Below are positions 7,066 to 16,099 of a DNA stretch of 64,000 nucleotides, piece after piece. The translations under genes and the position numbers were made by a program. Every line of letters starts with the position of its first letter. Positions within the stretch are counted from its first letter, which is position 1. Below the pieces are notes generated by a model. The model did no database searches and was not told the origin of the DNA. It saw only the letters and a list, made by a program, of their open reading frames with translations. This DNA comes from Sporosarcina oncorhynchi (lineage in GTDB: Bacteria; Bacillota; Bacilli; Bacillales_A; Planococcaceae). The stretch covers positions 2,786,001-2,850,000 of the forward strand of contig NZ_CP129118.1 of NCBI RefSeq assembly GCF_033304615.1. The letters run 5' to 3'.

Positions 7066-7944
7066 TTAGTCAATAATAAGCGGATGGACTTCTGCATCGT
7101 ACGATTTGTCTTTTCGCCGCAAATCATTATCTTCTTGGAACACATCTTCAAAAAACCTGCTGGCTGATTGCGCCAACAACTTATAATATTGTTCAAATAA
7201 ATGGGCAGCATGGTTGCCTTTCCAGATTGCGGGCAGCAACTCTTTCGGCAGTCCGGGATCAATAAAAAGGAACTTTCGGTATTCATGCACAAGTTTTGTT
7301 CTCTCTACGAAACATTCCGCATCAGTCATTTGCCCATTATTCATCATACTTTGATGGATAATATAGTTATTGCTATACGTTGAAATGAATTCTTGGTACT
7401 TCCCTTCAATCTCTTCAAGCGGCCAACTTTTCTCAACGAGTGCTCGATTCGCCTGCGGTCCTTCATATTCGGATAAGAATAGATCCGCGTAGGGTTGGAT
7501 CTCATATTTTTCAATAAGAAGGCTTACTTCTTTCCCAAGGTCATTCGGTGTGATCCAGCAACCATTCGAAAAACTTCCAAAGCCGCTCCATAAAAGCTCT
7601 TTACGCAGTTCATCACGTATATGCCTTTTCTCTTCAGGAATCGTATACATCAGCATACGCCATTTTCCATCCCATTCATGTGGTGTCAATTTAAAAATAC
7701 GCGTCGCCGCTTCTTCAATTCGTAATTCTCCGCGGCGAGTCAGAAAGTAATAGCTTTTATTCCCTTTCTTTTCAGAATTAAGCCAACCTTGCTTCATCAT
7801 TCTGGAGACGGCTACACGAACTGATTGTTCATTATGGCCGAACTCCTTCAATAATCTAATCAAACTGCCTATCCAAATCTTATTTCCGTAATGACGAATG
7901 TAGTCTCCATATATGGTAAAAATCATTGACTGTGTATTTGCCAA
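7066..7944 (-). CDS. paaX: PaaX-family transcriptional repressor of phenylacetate catabolism
   Basis: Repressor of phenylacetate degradation genes; phenylacetyl-CoA is the inducer in characterised members. 292 residues, full length. The N-terminal winged helix (about residues 8-85: TIYGDYIRHYGNKIWIGSL, then SVRVAVSRMMKQGWL) is followed by the PaaX C-terminal region with WDGKWRML and the FIDPGLPKELLP motif near 230. The first in-frame start is TTG at 7944 behind a weak GAGTGAG; ATG at 7926 is an alternative. It is the last gene of the minus-strand block and has its own upstream region containing a half-site of the putative operator. Confidence 0.9.
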   Translation of the reverse strand: MANTQSMIFTIYGDYIRHYGNKIWIGSLIRLLKEFGHNEQSVRVAVSRMMKQGWLNSEKKGNKSYYFLTRRGELRIEEAATRIFKLTPHEWDGKWRMLMYTIPEEKRHIRDELRKELLWSGFGSFSNGCWITPNDLGKEVSLLIEKYEIQPYADLFLSEYEGPQANRALVEKSWPLEEIEGKYQEFISTYSNNYIIHQSMMNNGQMTDAECFVERTKLVHEYRKFLFIDPGLPKELLPAIWKGNHAAHLFEQYYKLLAQSASRFFEDVFQEDNDLRRKDKSYDAEVHPLIID

Positions 7945-8002
7945 GTAAGCTCACTCTCTCTTTTTCATTCATTAAAGATATATCATAAATTCCCCTTCTT
8001 TC

Positions 8003-8019
8003 ATTATATCGTTATATTA
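8003..8019. promoter_or_regulatory. paaX -10 box and operator half-site
   Basis: On the minus strand TATAAT (8003-8008) precedes paaX; its -35 is poor. The overlapping TATCGTTATATTA (8007-8019) resembles the arms of the palindromes upstream of paaA and the ferredoxin reductase gene, which would fit autoregulation. Confidence 0.4.
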
Positions 8020-8031
8020 GTAAAAGAAAAC

Positions 8032-8808
8032 TCATTTCCCCTTAAATACCGGACTTCTTTTTTCACTGAATGCTTGGAGTGCTTCCAGTCGATCTTCGGT
8101 TGGGATGATGATTTCGTATGCTTTCGATTCAATTGCAAGTCCTGTTTGCAAATCCGTATTCATCCCTTGTGTGATTGCATATTTAGCTTGTTGAATAGCA
8201 ACTGGACCATTTTCCATCATTGAAAGAGCGAGTTGCTCGCAAGCGGCAAGTAGGTTTTCCCGTTCTACCACTTCCAGGATGATTCCCAGTTTCAAGCCTT
8301 CTTCTGCTGTGAACTTTCTGGCGGTGAAGATTAGCTCCTTCGCTCTCATCTCCCCTACAAGTCTTGGTAGCCTTTGTGTTCCGCCTGCCCCTGGGATGAT
8401 CGCCCAACTCGTTTCAGTCAGTCCCATTTTCACTCCTTCTACTGCAATGGAAAAGTCGCAAGCAATCATCAATTCAAAACCACCTCCAAAAGCATAGCCG
8501 TTCACTGCGGCAATTGTCGGCTGCGGCAGGTTTGCGATCGCTTGGAATGCATCCCTTATTGCCTTAACATTTCTTTTCACTTCCATCTCATTCAATGTTT
8601 TTCGTTCTTTCAAATCGGCTCCTGCGGAAAATGCTTTATCGCCTGCGCCCGTAAAAATAACCGCTCGCACCTCTTGATCGAGTGAAATTGAATCCGTAAC
8701 TTCCTGAAGTTGATGAAGGGTTTCATAATCAAAGCAATTTAACATGCTCTCACGATTAATGGTTACATAGGCAATATTGTTCTTTTTTTCATACAAAACT
8801 GTTGTCAT
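8032..8808 (-). CDS. enoyl-CoA hydratase/isomerase family protein
   Basis: Crotonase-fold protein, 258 residues. Seen: AFSAGADLKE (oxyanion hole strand, about residue 58), GYAFGGGFEL near 105 and TETSWAIIPGAGGTQRL near 130; both glutamates expected of an active hydratase are present (TE in this segment, and KEL after VGEMRA). It is the third crotonase of the cluster and overlaps the thiolase stop by 4 bases, so it is translationally coupled in the paaH-paaJ operon. It resembles methylglutaconyl/short-chain enoyl-CoA hydratases more than PaaG; a role in 2,3-dehydroadipyl-CoA hydration or side-chain beta-oxidation is inferred. Confidence 0.85.
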   Translation of the reverse strand: MTTVLYEKKNNIAYVTINRESMLNCFDYETLHQLQEVTDSISLDQEVRAVIFTGAGDKAFSAGADLKERKTLNEMEVKRNVKAIRDAFQAIANLPQPTIAAVNGYAFGGGFELMIACDFSIAVEGVKMGLTETSWAIIPGAGGTQRLPRLVGEMRAKELIFTARKFTAEEGLKLGIILEVVERENLLAACEQLALSMMENGPVAIQQAKYAITQGMNTDLQTGLAIESKAYEIIIPTEDRLEALQAFSEKRSPVFKGK

Positions 8809-10034
8809 TTTGCTGTCTCCTTTTCACACGGGAAACTTGCATTTTCAACGAGTGCCGCTATTCCCTGGCCTACCCCGATACACATCGTCGCCAGTCCATA
8901 TTGAACGTTCTGTTTCTTCATTTCATAAAGAAGTGTCGTCAGAATTCGGGCGCCACTAGCCCCTAAAGGATGCCCAAAAGCGATTGCCCCACCGTTGACA
9001 TTCACTTTACTGCCGTCTACTTCCAACTGACGCATACACTCGATGGATTGAGAGGCAAAGGCTTCATTCAATTCAACAAGCCCTATGTCATTCATCGTAA
9101 GTCCTGCCCGTTCCATTGCTTTTCTAGAAGCATAAATTGGACCAAGCCCCATTACAGCAGGTTCAAGTCCTGCTGTTGCTCCGATCACATATCGCGCAAG
9201 TGGTGTAAGATTAAGTTCTTTCGCTTTCTCAGAACTCATCAGAAGCAATGCAGCTGACCCATCATTCACACCGGAAGCATTGCCTGCGGTAACAGTGCCG
9301 CCTTCAAAGATCGGCTTCAGTTTAGCCAGTTTTTCAAGCGTCGTATCTGGCCGCGGGTGTTCATCTCGATCCACAATGATTTCGTTCCCTTTCCGGTCTT
9401 GATAAACGACGGGAACAATTTCCTCCACGAACCGATTTTCTTCCATCGCTTTTTTTGCACGTTGCTGGCTTTCATATGCAAATAAATCCTGACTTTCACG
9501 CGTTATGTTATACCGCTGTGCAACGTTTTCAGCCGTTTGCGGCATTGAGTCCGCGCCATACATTTTTTTTAGTCGACTATTCGTGAAACGCCACCCAATG
9601 GTCGTATCTTGCAACTCCATATTGCCGCGGGGATTTGCTTTGTCAGGCTTTGCCATCACAAGTGGCGCACGTGTCATGCTCTCTGTCCCGCCTGCAATGT
9701 AAATATCCCCATCCCCGACCGCGATTGCTCTTGCGGCATACATCACAGCGTCGAGTCCTGAACCACATAGACGGTTGATCGTCGTGCCCGCGACTTCAAC
9801 CGGGAGCCCCGCCAATAAGCCGGCCATTCGCGCCACATTTCGGTTATCTTCGCCGGCCTGATTGGCATTTCCGAAAACAACTTCTTCAATTTCCTCTACT
9901 GGAAGATTTGGATTCCGTTCGACAAGCGCTTTAATAACGACTGCGCCTAAATCATCCGGGCGCACGTCTTTTAGAGCACCATTGTATCGCCCGATTGGTG
10001 TACGGACAGCGTCCACTATGACGACTTCCCTCAT
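8805..10034 (-). CDS. paaJ: 3-oxoadipyl-CoA / acetyl-CoA C-acyltransferase (thiolase)
   Basis: Thiolase, 409 residues. The nucleophilic cysteine is C90 in [10 protein letters not shown]355 lies in [10 protein letters not shown] and the second cysteine C385 in CIGVGQG. In the phenylacetate pathway PaaJ cleaves 3-oxo-5,6-dehydrosuberyl-CoA and 3-oxoadipyl-CoA to acetyl-CoA units. It overlaps both neighbours by 4 bases (paaH upstream, crotonase downstream), a tightly coupled three-gene operon. Specificity for 3-oxoadipyl-CoA is inferred from position; generic fatty-acid thiolases look similar. Confidence 0.88.
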   Translation of the reverse strand: MREVVIVDAVRTPIGRYNGALKDVRPDDLGAVVIKALVERNPNLPVEEIEEVVFGNANQAGEDNRNVARMAGLLAGLPVEVAGTTINRLCGSGLDAVMYAARAIAVGDGDIYIAGGTESMTRAPLVMAKPDKANPRGNMELQDTTIGWRFTNSRLKKMYGADSMPQTAENVAQRYNITRESQDLFAYESQQRAKKAMEENRFVEEIVPVVYQDRKGNEIIVDRDEHPRPDTTLEKLAKLKPIFEGGTVTAGNASGVNDGSAALLLMSSEKAKELNLTPLARYVIGATAGLEPAVMGLGPIYASRKAMERAGLTMNDIGLVELNEAFASQSIECMRQLEVDGSKVNVNGGAIAFGHPLGASGARILTTLLYEMKKQNVQYGLATMCIGVGQGIAALVENASFPCEKETAK

Positions 10035-10903
10035 TTTTTCACCAACTCATCTTCAGTAGTATAATCATATACGCCTTTGCCACTTTTTCGACCGAGTCGG
10101 CCCGCTTTCACGTATTGTTCTAAAAGAGGTGCGGGCCTGTACTTTTCACCAAGTTTTTCGTGCAAATAGTTCAAGTTATTCAAGCGTGTATCAAGACCTA
10201 CCAAATCACCAAGTTCAAATGGACCCATCGGATAATTTAAGCCTAGTTTAATTGCCTTATCAATTTCTTCCGGTGTTCCAAGTCCCTCTTGCAGCATGAA
10301 AAATGCTTCGTTGCCTACAAGTGCACTAATTCTGCTAGTGACGAATCCTGGGAATTCATTGATGACAACCGTTTCTTTCCCCATTCTTACCGCCACTTGT
10401 TTAATTACTTCTACAGTCTCATCGCTCGTTTCCAATCCCTTCACAATTTCTACAAGTGGCATTTTATGTACGGGATTGAAAAAATGCATGGCAATTGTTT
10501 TCCCAGGACGTTTACCATAGGAAGCAATTTCCGTAGGACTCATCGTAGAAGTATTCGTTGCGAAATAGCACTCTTTCGGAGCGTGTTTCTCCATCTCCTC
10601 AAATACTTGCCTTTTAATCGATGCCATTTCAGGTACGGCTTCTATAATTAAATCAGCGTTTCCTACGGCTTTTGTGAGATCATTTTCATAGACTATTTTT
10701 TGACGCGCATACTCCGCGTCGTCTGCTGAAATTTTCCCATACTGAATTCCTTTTTTGAAAATCACTTCAATTTCATTCTTTGCATTTTGAAGTGCAGTTT
10801 CATTACTATCGACAAGTGTAACTGCGTACCGACCAACGGCGCCTACATAGGCAATCCCCCTGCCCATCACGCCGGAACCGACTACAACGATTCGCTCAAT
10901 CAT
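10031..10903 (-). CDS. paaH: 3-hydroxyacyl-CoA dehydrogenase
   Basis: NAD-dependent 3-hydroxyadipyl-CoA dehydrogenase candidate, 290 residues, the usual single-function length. The N-terminal Rossmann motif GSGVMGRGIAYVGA starts near residue 8. The catalytic-region motif HFFNPVHKMPLVEIVKG lies near 140, and GFVTSRI near 180 leads into the C-terminal dimer domain. First gene of the paaH-paaJ-crotonase operon. A good ribosome site (GAGGAGG in the leader, about 7 bases before ATG) is visible. The assignment as paaH rests on context; short-chain fatty acid homologues exist. Confidence 0.87.
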   Translation of the reverse strand: MIERIVVVGSGVMGRGIAYVGAVGRYAVTLVDSNETALQNAKNEIEVIFKKGIQYGKISADDAEYARQKIVYENDLTKAVGNADLIIEAVPEMASIKRQVFEEMEKHAPKECYFATNTSTMSPTEIASYGKRPGKTIAMHFFNPVHKMPLVEIVKGLETSDETVEVIKQVAVRMGKETVVINEFPGFVTSRISALVGNEAFFMLQEGLGTPEEIDKAIKLGLNYPMGPFELGDLVGLDTRLNNLNYLHEKLGEKYRPAPLLEQYVKAGRLGRKSGKGVYDYTTEDELVKK

Positions 10904-10933
10904 TCGTTTGCCTCCTCTTTATAATGAAAGAAT

Positions 10934-10967
10934 ACGGACAGGAAATCATACATTCCTGTCCGTTTTT
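10934..10967 (+). terminator. stem-loop between the aldehyde dehydrogenase and paaH
   Basis: ACGGACAGGAA (10934-10944) pairs perfectly with TTCCTGTCCGT (10953-10963), followed by TTTTT on the plus strand. On the minus strand, the direction of the operon, the U-tract is poor. It may therefore only attenuate read-through into paaH. Confidence 0.5.
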
Positions 10968-10983
10968 ATAAAACATGCTTTTT

Positions 10984-11346
10984 TTATTGTCTAGCTCCAG
11001 GCGCCAGGCTCTCGGGTCGCTTCGGTCCTGACGATAAGGCAAAGAGCGCCTTTTCGGCAGGGCCTCCAGCGCCTGTCGAGCCTTAACGGCGCCTTACGCT
11101 TTTCTTATTGTCTAGCTCCAGGCGCCAGGCTCTCGGGTCGCTTCGGTCCTGACGATAAGGCAAAGAGCGCCTTTTCGGCAGGGCCTCCAGCGCCTGTCGA
11201 GCCTTAACGGCGACTTGCGTTTTTCTTATTGTCTAGCTCCAGGCGCCAGGCTCTCGGGTCGCTTCGGTCCTGACGATAAGGCAAAGAGCGCCTTTTCGGC
11301 AGGGCCTCCAGCGCCTGTCGAGCCTTAACGGCGCCTTGTGCTTTTC
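10984..11346. repeat. three tandem copies of a 121-bp repeat
   Basis: Units start at 10984, 11105 and 11226, each opening TTATTGTCTAGCTCCAGGCG and nearly identical. Each contains CTCGGGTCGCTTCGGTC, GGCAAAGAGCGCCTTTT (self-complementary) and AGGGCCTCCAGCGCCTGTCG. They lie between the aldehyde dehydrogenase stop and paaH. A related but diverged triple array lies at 39077-39433. Confidence 0.9.
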
Positions 11347-12862
11347 ATAGACCAAAAGGATTGACTGGCCGACTGCCGAAGTAGGACATGATGCTTTTCG
11401 TTTCAGTGTATAGATCAAGCGAACCGGCTGACAGTTCTCGGCCGAATCCGGATTGTTTGTAGCCGCCGAATGGAGTACCTGGGAATGCGGAGAACGGTGT
11501 GTTGATCATTACGATTCCCGCTTGAATTTGGTTCGCGACACGTGTTGTCGTTGCCGTATTTGTCGACCAGATAGAAGAGGCTAGCCCGTAATCCGAGTCA
11601 TTTGCTAAGGCAATTGCCTCTTTTTCATTTTTGAATTTAGAGACGACGACAACTGGTCCGAAAATTTCTTCACGAACAACTTTCATGTCTTGTGTGACGT
11701 TGCCGATAATGGTCGGCGCATACCAAAATCCGTTTTCATAGCCTTCCGGTTTCAATTCTTTACCGCCTGTTAGAATCTCAGCGCCTTCGTCGATTGCAGA
11801 TTGAACATAGCTTTTCACAGTGTCCAACTGAGCTTGATCAATAACTGCCCCCATATGTGTTTCTTTACTAAATGGATCCCCAATTACAAGTTTTTCAGTT
11901 TTCGCAATAAATTTCTCAACGAACTCGTCGTAAACATTTTCATGTATATAGACGCGTGTACGTGCATCGCAAGATTGACCCGTGTTATTGAATGCACCGT
12001 AGAGTGAACCATCGACAGCTGCCTCAATATCGGCATCCTCAAAAACAAGGCTTGGTGATTTCCCGCCAAGTTCCAGTGTGACGCGTTTGACTGTTCCTGC
12101 CGCTCTTGCCATAATGTCTTTTCCGATGGACGTTGAACCTGTGAACGCCACTTTATTCACGCGTTCATGTTCGACCAAGTAGTTGCCGATCTCTGAACCA
12201 GATCCAGGTAGAATGTTGACAACACCTGCCGGAACGCCTGCTTCATGACAAATTTCTCCAAGAACAATCGCTGTAAGCGGCGTTAATGATGCTGGCTTAA
12301 TAACGACAGAACATCCTGCAGCAATTGCCGGTGCAATCTTCCAAGCAGCCATCATCAACGGATAGTTCCACGGAATAATTTGCGCACACACACCAAGCGG
12401 CTCTTTTTCTGTGTAGTTATGGAATTGCCCAGGCACGTTGTTTACAGATCCACCGTGTCCAACGATAGCGCCCGCATAAAATTCAAAGTCCTCAATCGCT
12501 TGAGCAATCTGCCCTTTCGCAGCTGCAAGTGATTTTCCTGTATTCAAAATTTCGAGTTCCACAAGCTCATTGAATCTTGAGCCCATAATTTCCGCAATTT
12601 TATTCAACACACGCGCACGACGTCCGGCCGGAGTGATTTTCCACTTCCCATTATCAAACGAATCCCTCGCCGCTTGAACCGCTTTTTCAGCGTCTTCTTT
12701 CGTCGCTTTTGCCACTTCAGCTAACAGTTCACCCGTCGCAGGATTATAAATTTTTGTGCGTTCCCCATTGCTTCCATCGACTTGTTCACCGTTTATAAAA
12801 AGCTTATAGTAGTCACGCTTCATTGATTCACGCTCTGTCGTTCCTTCTTGAATTGTCGTCAT
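11345..12862 (-). CDS. NAD(P)-dependent aldehyde dehydrogenase (probable PaaZ-dehydrogenase role)
   Basis: Aldehyde dehydrogenase, 505 residues. Seen: PWN with N166, FTGSTSIG near 240, the general-base E264 in LELGGKS and catalytic C298 in NNTGQSC. The ATG at 12862 has AGGAGGAA nine bases upstream; reading further upstream would overlap paaG and is not supported. In the phenylacetate pathway the ring-opened semialdehyde is oxidised by the dehydrogenase half of PaaZ; this gene, lying directly after paaG, is the candidate. Unlike PaaZ there is no C-terminal MaoC-type hydratase domain. Phenylacetaldehyde dehydrogenase is the main alternative. Confidence 0.85.
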   Translation of the reverse strand: MTTIQEGTTERESMKRDYYKLFINGEQVDGSNGERTKIYNPATGELLAEVAKATKEDAEKAVQAARDSFDNGKWKITPAGRRARVLNKIAEIMGSRFNELVELEILNTGKSLAAAKGQIAQAIEDFEFYAGAIVGHGGSVNNVPGQFHNYTEKEPLGVCAQIIPWNYPLMMAAWKIAPAIAAGCSVVIKPASLTPLTAIVLGEICHEAGVPAGVVNILPGSGSEIGNYLVEHERVNKVAFTGSTSIGKDIMARAAGTVKRVTLELGGKSPSLVFEDADIEAAVDGSLYGAFNNTGQSCDARTRVYIHENVYDEFVEKFIAKTEKLVIGDPFSKETHMGAVIDQAQLDTVKSYVQSAIDEGAEILTGGKELKPEGYENGFWYAPTIIGNVTQDMKVVREEIFGPVVVVSKFKNEKEAIALANDSDYGLASSIWSTNTATTTRVANQIQAGIVMINTPFSAFPGTPFGGYKQSGFGRELSAGSLDLYTETKSIMSYFGSRPVNPFGL

Positions 12863-12875
12863 TGAATGATTCCTC

Positions 12876-13649
12876 CTATTGTCCCGAGTAGACAGGTTTT
12901 CTTTTTTCCATGAATGCGGTAACACCTTCACGATGATCCTTTGTGAGACCCGCGATCCGCTGTCCTTGAGCTTCTTGTTCAAGGTAGTCTTCAAATGATA
13001 GTGTCGTTGTTGCCTTCAATGAACGCTTGATCAACCCGAGTGCTTTTGTTGGCAAAGCAGCTAGCCGGGCTGCAAACGCGGTAACGTCTTCTTCCCATGT
13101 ATCCATTGGAATTAGTCGATTCGCAAGGCCCATTTCCACAGCGTCAGCAGCAGTCACTTTTTCTCCTAACATGGCTAGTTCCGTTGCTTTCGCATGTCCT
13201 ACAAGTTGTGTCAGATAATAGAGATTGCCGGAGTCTGGAATAAGACCGACATGAATAAAGGCGTTTACAAAACTTGCCCGTTCTGCAATCAGTCTGAAGT
13301 CGCAAGCAAGTGCAAGGCTGAAGCCCGCACCAGCTGCAACGCCATTTACAGCGGCAATAATCGGTTTTTCACAGTCTCTAATTTGTTTGATCATCGGCCC
13401 ATAATGGTCTCGTAATACTTGGCCGTGATCCATGTTTTCATCGACTTCCGCTAGATCCTGTCCGGAACAAAATGCTCGTCCTTCGCCCGTTAGGACAATG
13501 CAACGAACTTCATCATCATTGGAAGCAGATTTAACTGCCTCCTTCACTTCACGGTTCATCTGTGCAACAAAGGCGTTCAGTTTGTCGGGTCTATTTAAAT
13601 AGATCCATGCAATGCCATCTGCGATCTCATAGCGAATTGTTTCAGTCAT
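12876..13649 (-). CDS. paaG: 1,2-epoxyphenylacetyl-CoA isomerase / enoyl-CoA hydratase
   Basis: PaaG-type crotonase, 257 residues. Diagnostic segments: GRAFCSGQDLAEVDEN near 57, VNGVAAGAGFSLALACDF near 100, VGLIPDSGNLYYLTQLVG near 133 (the aspartate replaces the usual hydratase glutamate, as in PaaG) and AGLTKDHREGVTAFMEKRKP at the C-terminus. It isomerises the ring epoxide to the oxepin and may shift double bonds in later steps. It is followed 13 bases later by the aldehyde dehydrogenase and preceded by paaF with a 12-base gap, all in one operon. Confidence 0.9.
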   Translation of the reverse strand: MTETIRYEIADGIAWIYLNRPDKLNAFVAQMNREVKEAVKSASNDDEVRCIVLTGEGRAFCSGQDLAEVDENMDHGQVLRDHYGPMIKQIRDCEKPIIAAVNGVAAGAGFSLALACDFRLIAERASFVNAFIHVGLIPDSGNLYYLTQLVGHAKATELAMLGEKVTAADAVEMGLANRLIPMDTWEEDVTAFAARLAALPTKALGLIKRSLKATTTLSFEDYLEQEAQGQRIAGLTKDHREGVTAFMEKRKPVYSGQ

Positions 13650-13661
13650 TCAGCAACCTCC

Positions 13662-14441
13662 TTACTTCCCCCGGTACTCCGGTTTTCTTTTTCCCACAAA
13701 AGCATTCATACCTTCTTTTTGATCCTGTGAAGCGAAAAGCAAATAGAAGTTTTTCCGTTCATATTGCATACCTTCATATAAAGAATAATCCACTGCTTTA
13801 TTGACCGAATCTTTAATGAGGCGCAACGAAAGCGGCGGTTGTGTAGCGAGTCGATTAGCGAACTTCAGCGTTTCTTCCATTAAAAGCTCGGGTGCAACGA
13901 TTTTGTTGATGACTCCGTGTGTAAGAGCCACTTCGGCGGAAAACCTCTCTCCTGTCCATAGCCATTCAATCGCTTTCGTTCGGCCAGCCAGTTTCGTCAA
14001 CCGCTGCGTACCTCCCGCTCCTGGCATGACGCCAAGCCCTACTTCCGGAAATGAAAACTGTGTGCCGCTAGCTGAGATTAATAGATCACAAGAGAGGGCA
14101 AGCTCGAAGCCCCCACCGAAAACAAATCCTTTAACAGCACCGATGATTGGTTTTTTAATAAGTGTTAGACGGTCCCAATCCGCAAATTGGTTCAATAATT
14201 CGAGACTAATCGGGTCGTCAGTTGTCATTTCATCAATATCTGCTCCCGCTGAAAAAGCGCGTCCAACGCCTGTCAGTACAATGACACGGACGTTTTCATC
14301 ACGATCATAGTCTTCCATCGCTGCGACGATTTCACTGACCATTTTTCGATTTAACGAGTTTAACTGACGGGGGCGATTCAGATAGATGACAGCTACACCG
14401 TTTCCCTCTATGGACGTTTCAAGATATTCGAAACGGGTCAT
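13662..14441 (-). CDS. paaF: 2,3-dehydroadipyl-CoA hydratase-like crotonase
   Basis: Enoyl-CoA hydratase, 259 residues. Oxyanion strand AFSAGADIDEM near 62; FVFGGGFELALSCD near 108; FPEVGLGVMPGAGGTQRL near 133 with both catalytic glutamates (E in FPE, and the E in KAIEW). It hydrates 2,3-dehydroadipyl-CoA in the lower part of the pathway. Its ATG overlaps the stop of the EthD-like gene (base 14441), which implies translational coupling. The symbol is given on context and motif; the crotonase at 8032-8808 could equally carry this step. Confidence 0.8.
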   Translation of the reverse strand: MTRFEYLETSIEGNGVAVIYLNRPRQLNSLNRKMVSEIVAAMEDYDRDENVRVIVLTGVGRAFSAGADIDEMTTDDPISLELLNQFADWDRLTLIKKPIIGAVKGFVFGGGFELALSCDLLISASGTQFSFPEVGLGVMPGAGGTQRLTKLAGRTKAIEWLWTGERFSAEVALTHGVINKIVAPELLMEETLKFANRLATQPPLSLRLIKDSVNKAVDYSLYEGMQYERKNFYLLFASQDQKEGMNAFVGKRKPEYRGK

Positions 14442-14743
14442 TACGCATCTTCACCGATCATTAACGTAACAAGATCACGTGCAAACCCCATTAAGTCCTT
14501 CCCGGACGCTTTTCCTTCGGGTGAACTTACCCCCTGCTGCAACTCTTCCAAACTGTCATAAACCATCTCACACATAAGATAATATTTGCCCTCTCCGCCC
14601 ATTGGAGATCCTGTAAATTTTGTCACTTTCATTTCACGAAGTCCCGGAATTTTCGCTGTGATTGGCGCGTGAACGTTGAAGTAATGATGATCGAATTCCT
14701 CTTTGTTTTCAGGGTGTTTGTACAGTGCGATTAATTTAGCCAT
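14441..14743 (-). CDS. EthD-family small protein
   Basis: 100-residue dimeric alpha/beta-barrel type protein: the pattern FDHHYFNVHAPITAKIPGL near 17-35 is the EthD signature. EthD proteins accompany aromatic and ether monooxygenases, often with unknown detail. It sits between paaD and paaF with a one-base overlap to paaF, so it is part of the epoxidase operon. A role in handling a reactive ring intermediate is plausible but unproven. Confidence 0.8.
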   Translation of the reverse strand: MAKLIALYKHPENKEEFDHHYFNVHAPITAKIPGLREMKVTKFTGSPMGGEGKYYLMCEMVYDSLEELQQGVSSPEGKASGKDLMGFARDLVTLMIGEDA

Positions 14744-14760
14744 TTTCTTTTCTCCTCACT

Positions 14761-15261
14761 TTACATTAGTGTTGAAACGGGTTTCATTGCTTCAAATACA
14801 TTTTTACAGCTCTTACAATACAAAATACTTCTGCAAGCAGTCGGCCCGAAAATGTTTTCCATTGTTACATATGTGGAACCGCAATAGGCACAATCCACAT
14901 GCCATGAACCGTCTTCTGCAAAGTGGCGTGGGGGCGGAGCTATTCCAAATGCACGCAGATTCTTTTGGCCTTCTTCTGTAATACGATCTGATGTCCACGG
15001 CGGATGAAAGACGAATTCCACTTCGACATCTTCCACTTCTGGCAGTTGTTGAATTGCGTCTATCGTATTTTTCTTAATAACTTCTAATGCCGGGCATCCT
15101 AAAAATGTCGGAAGTAAAACGACGGTGACGGTATTCCCCAAGGTCGTGACTTTTTCAACCATACCAAGGTCCATTATGCTGACAGAATCAATTTCTGGAT
15201 CTTTTACAGTCATTAACATGTCAAAAACACGACCTGTGGAAACGCTTTCAGAAACAGCCAT
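14761..15261 (-). CDS. paaD: phenylacetyl-CoA epoxidase accessory subunit PaaD
   Basis: PaaD, needed for maturation of the epoxidase iron centre in characterised systems; 166 residues from the chosen ATG. N-terminal MIP18/DUF59 domain (VKDPEIDSVSIMDLGMVEKV near 20, PTFLGCPALEVI near 55) and a C-terminal zinc ribbon with CAYCGS and CKSC. I chose ATG 15261 because GAGGTGA lies 6 bases upstream; a GTG three codons earlier lies inside that ribosome site. It follows paaC with a short gap. Confidence 0.9.
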   Translation of the reverse strand: MAVSESVSTGRVFDMLMTVKDPEIDSVSIMDLGMVEKVTTLGNTVTVVLLPTFLGCPALEVIKKNTIDAIQQLPEVEDVEVEFVFHPPWTSDRITEEGQKNLRAFGIAPPPRHFAEDGSWHVDCAYCGSTYVTMENIFGPTACRSILYCKSCKNVFEAMKPVSTLM

Positions 15262-15286
15262 GCTCTTCACCTCTTTCCTCTTCCAG

Positions 15287-16099
15287 TTACCAGGAAGCGA
15301 CCGGATCTACCTTGTACACTTCAGAAAGCGTAAGCAGAGCTTCATCCAGGTCTACTGTATGCTCGCCATTCCTTCCATTATTCGCAAGCGTTTCTGGGAT
15401 TGCCGGTACATCCATTTGAAGCGCAGCAAACACCGGTTGAATGCTCGTTAGCCAGTTTTTCTTCAATCGTTCCTCACTGTCTATCAACTTATATGTTTCA
15501 ATGGCTTGTTTTTGATTGCCAAAGGAGAACATATCTCCAAAGTCATTCATAACTAGCGTCATAGCTTCATTCATTCGCTTTTTTGCCTCTTCGGTAGAAC
15601 TGAACAATTGCTTAAACCACGTTTCCCAATGCAATCTGTGATAATAAAGTTCCATCCTCACTTTTACCGCAACTTCAGCAAGTGGCTGATACGAACTTTG
15701 GCATAACGAATCCACTTTCACTTTTTTTGCCTGTGTGTAAAAATAACTTCTGACCACTTGATAGGCCCAATCATATTTCGGTGTTTCCATGTAATAGCCT
15801 TCACCGTTTACCCGCTCTGTCAAAATGCTGTTTCTTCGATCTTGCGACGGGCGAATATGAGCTAATTCATCTGCATTTCCGACCCCTAACTCTTCGAGAA
15901 GTTGATAGTACATCGCTGCATGCCCCATACTATCTTGGCTAATCGATGAAGAAGCGACATCTTCCTCAATATGTGGAGCGAGTCCGAGCCACTCAGATCC
16001 CCGGTACGCATACAGGAAATCATCATCCGCCAATTGGAACAACAAGCTCGTTATCGCATCGTTGTTTTCCGCAGTCACTCCGTTTTCAATTTCGCTCAT
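15287..16099 (-). CDS. paaC: phenylacetyl-CoA epoxidase structural subunit PaaC
   Basis: Ferritin-like structural partner of PaaA, 270 residues. Seen: LFQLADDDFLYAYRGSEWLGLAPHIEEDVA at the start, SISQDSMGHAAMYYQLLEELG and VRMELYYHRLHWETWF in the middle, as in PaaC. ATG 16099 overlaps the paaB stop as ATGA and has GGAGG nine bases upstream; the ATG six codons earlier lies before the ribosome site and is rejected. It forms the PaaA-PaaC heterodimer that epoxidises phenylacetyl-CoA. Confidence 0.92.
   Translation of the reverse strand: MSEIENGVTAENNDAITSLLFQLADDDFLYAYRGSEWLGLAPHIEEDVASSSISQDSMGHAAMYYQLLEELGVGNADELAHIRPSQDRRNSILTERVNGEGYYMETPKYDWAYQVVRSYFYTQAKKVKVDSLCQSSYQPLAEVAVKVRMELYYHRLHWETWFKQLFSSTEEAKKRMNEAMTLVMNDFGDMFSFGNQKQAIETYKLIDSEERLKKNWLTSIQPVFAALQMDVPAIPETLANNGRNGEHTVDLDEALLTLSEVYKVDPVASW

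Noticed and set aside
11233-11418. Open frames across the 121-bp and 120-bp repeats
   Set aside because: They arise from repetition of a GC-rich unit, have no ribosome sites and appear in several frames.
12863-12994. 44-codon N-terminal extension of the aldehyde dehydrogenase
   Set aside because: It overlaps the end of paaG in another frame and lacks a ribosome site, while ATG 12862 has AGGAGGAA at good spacing.
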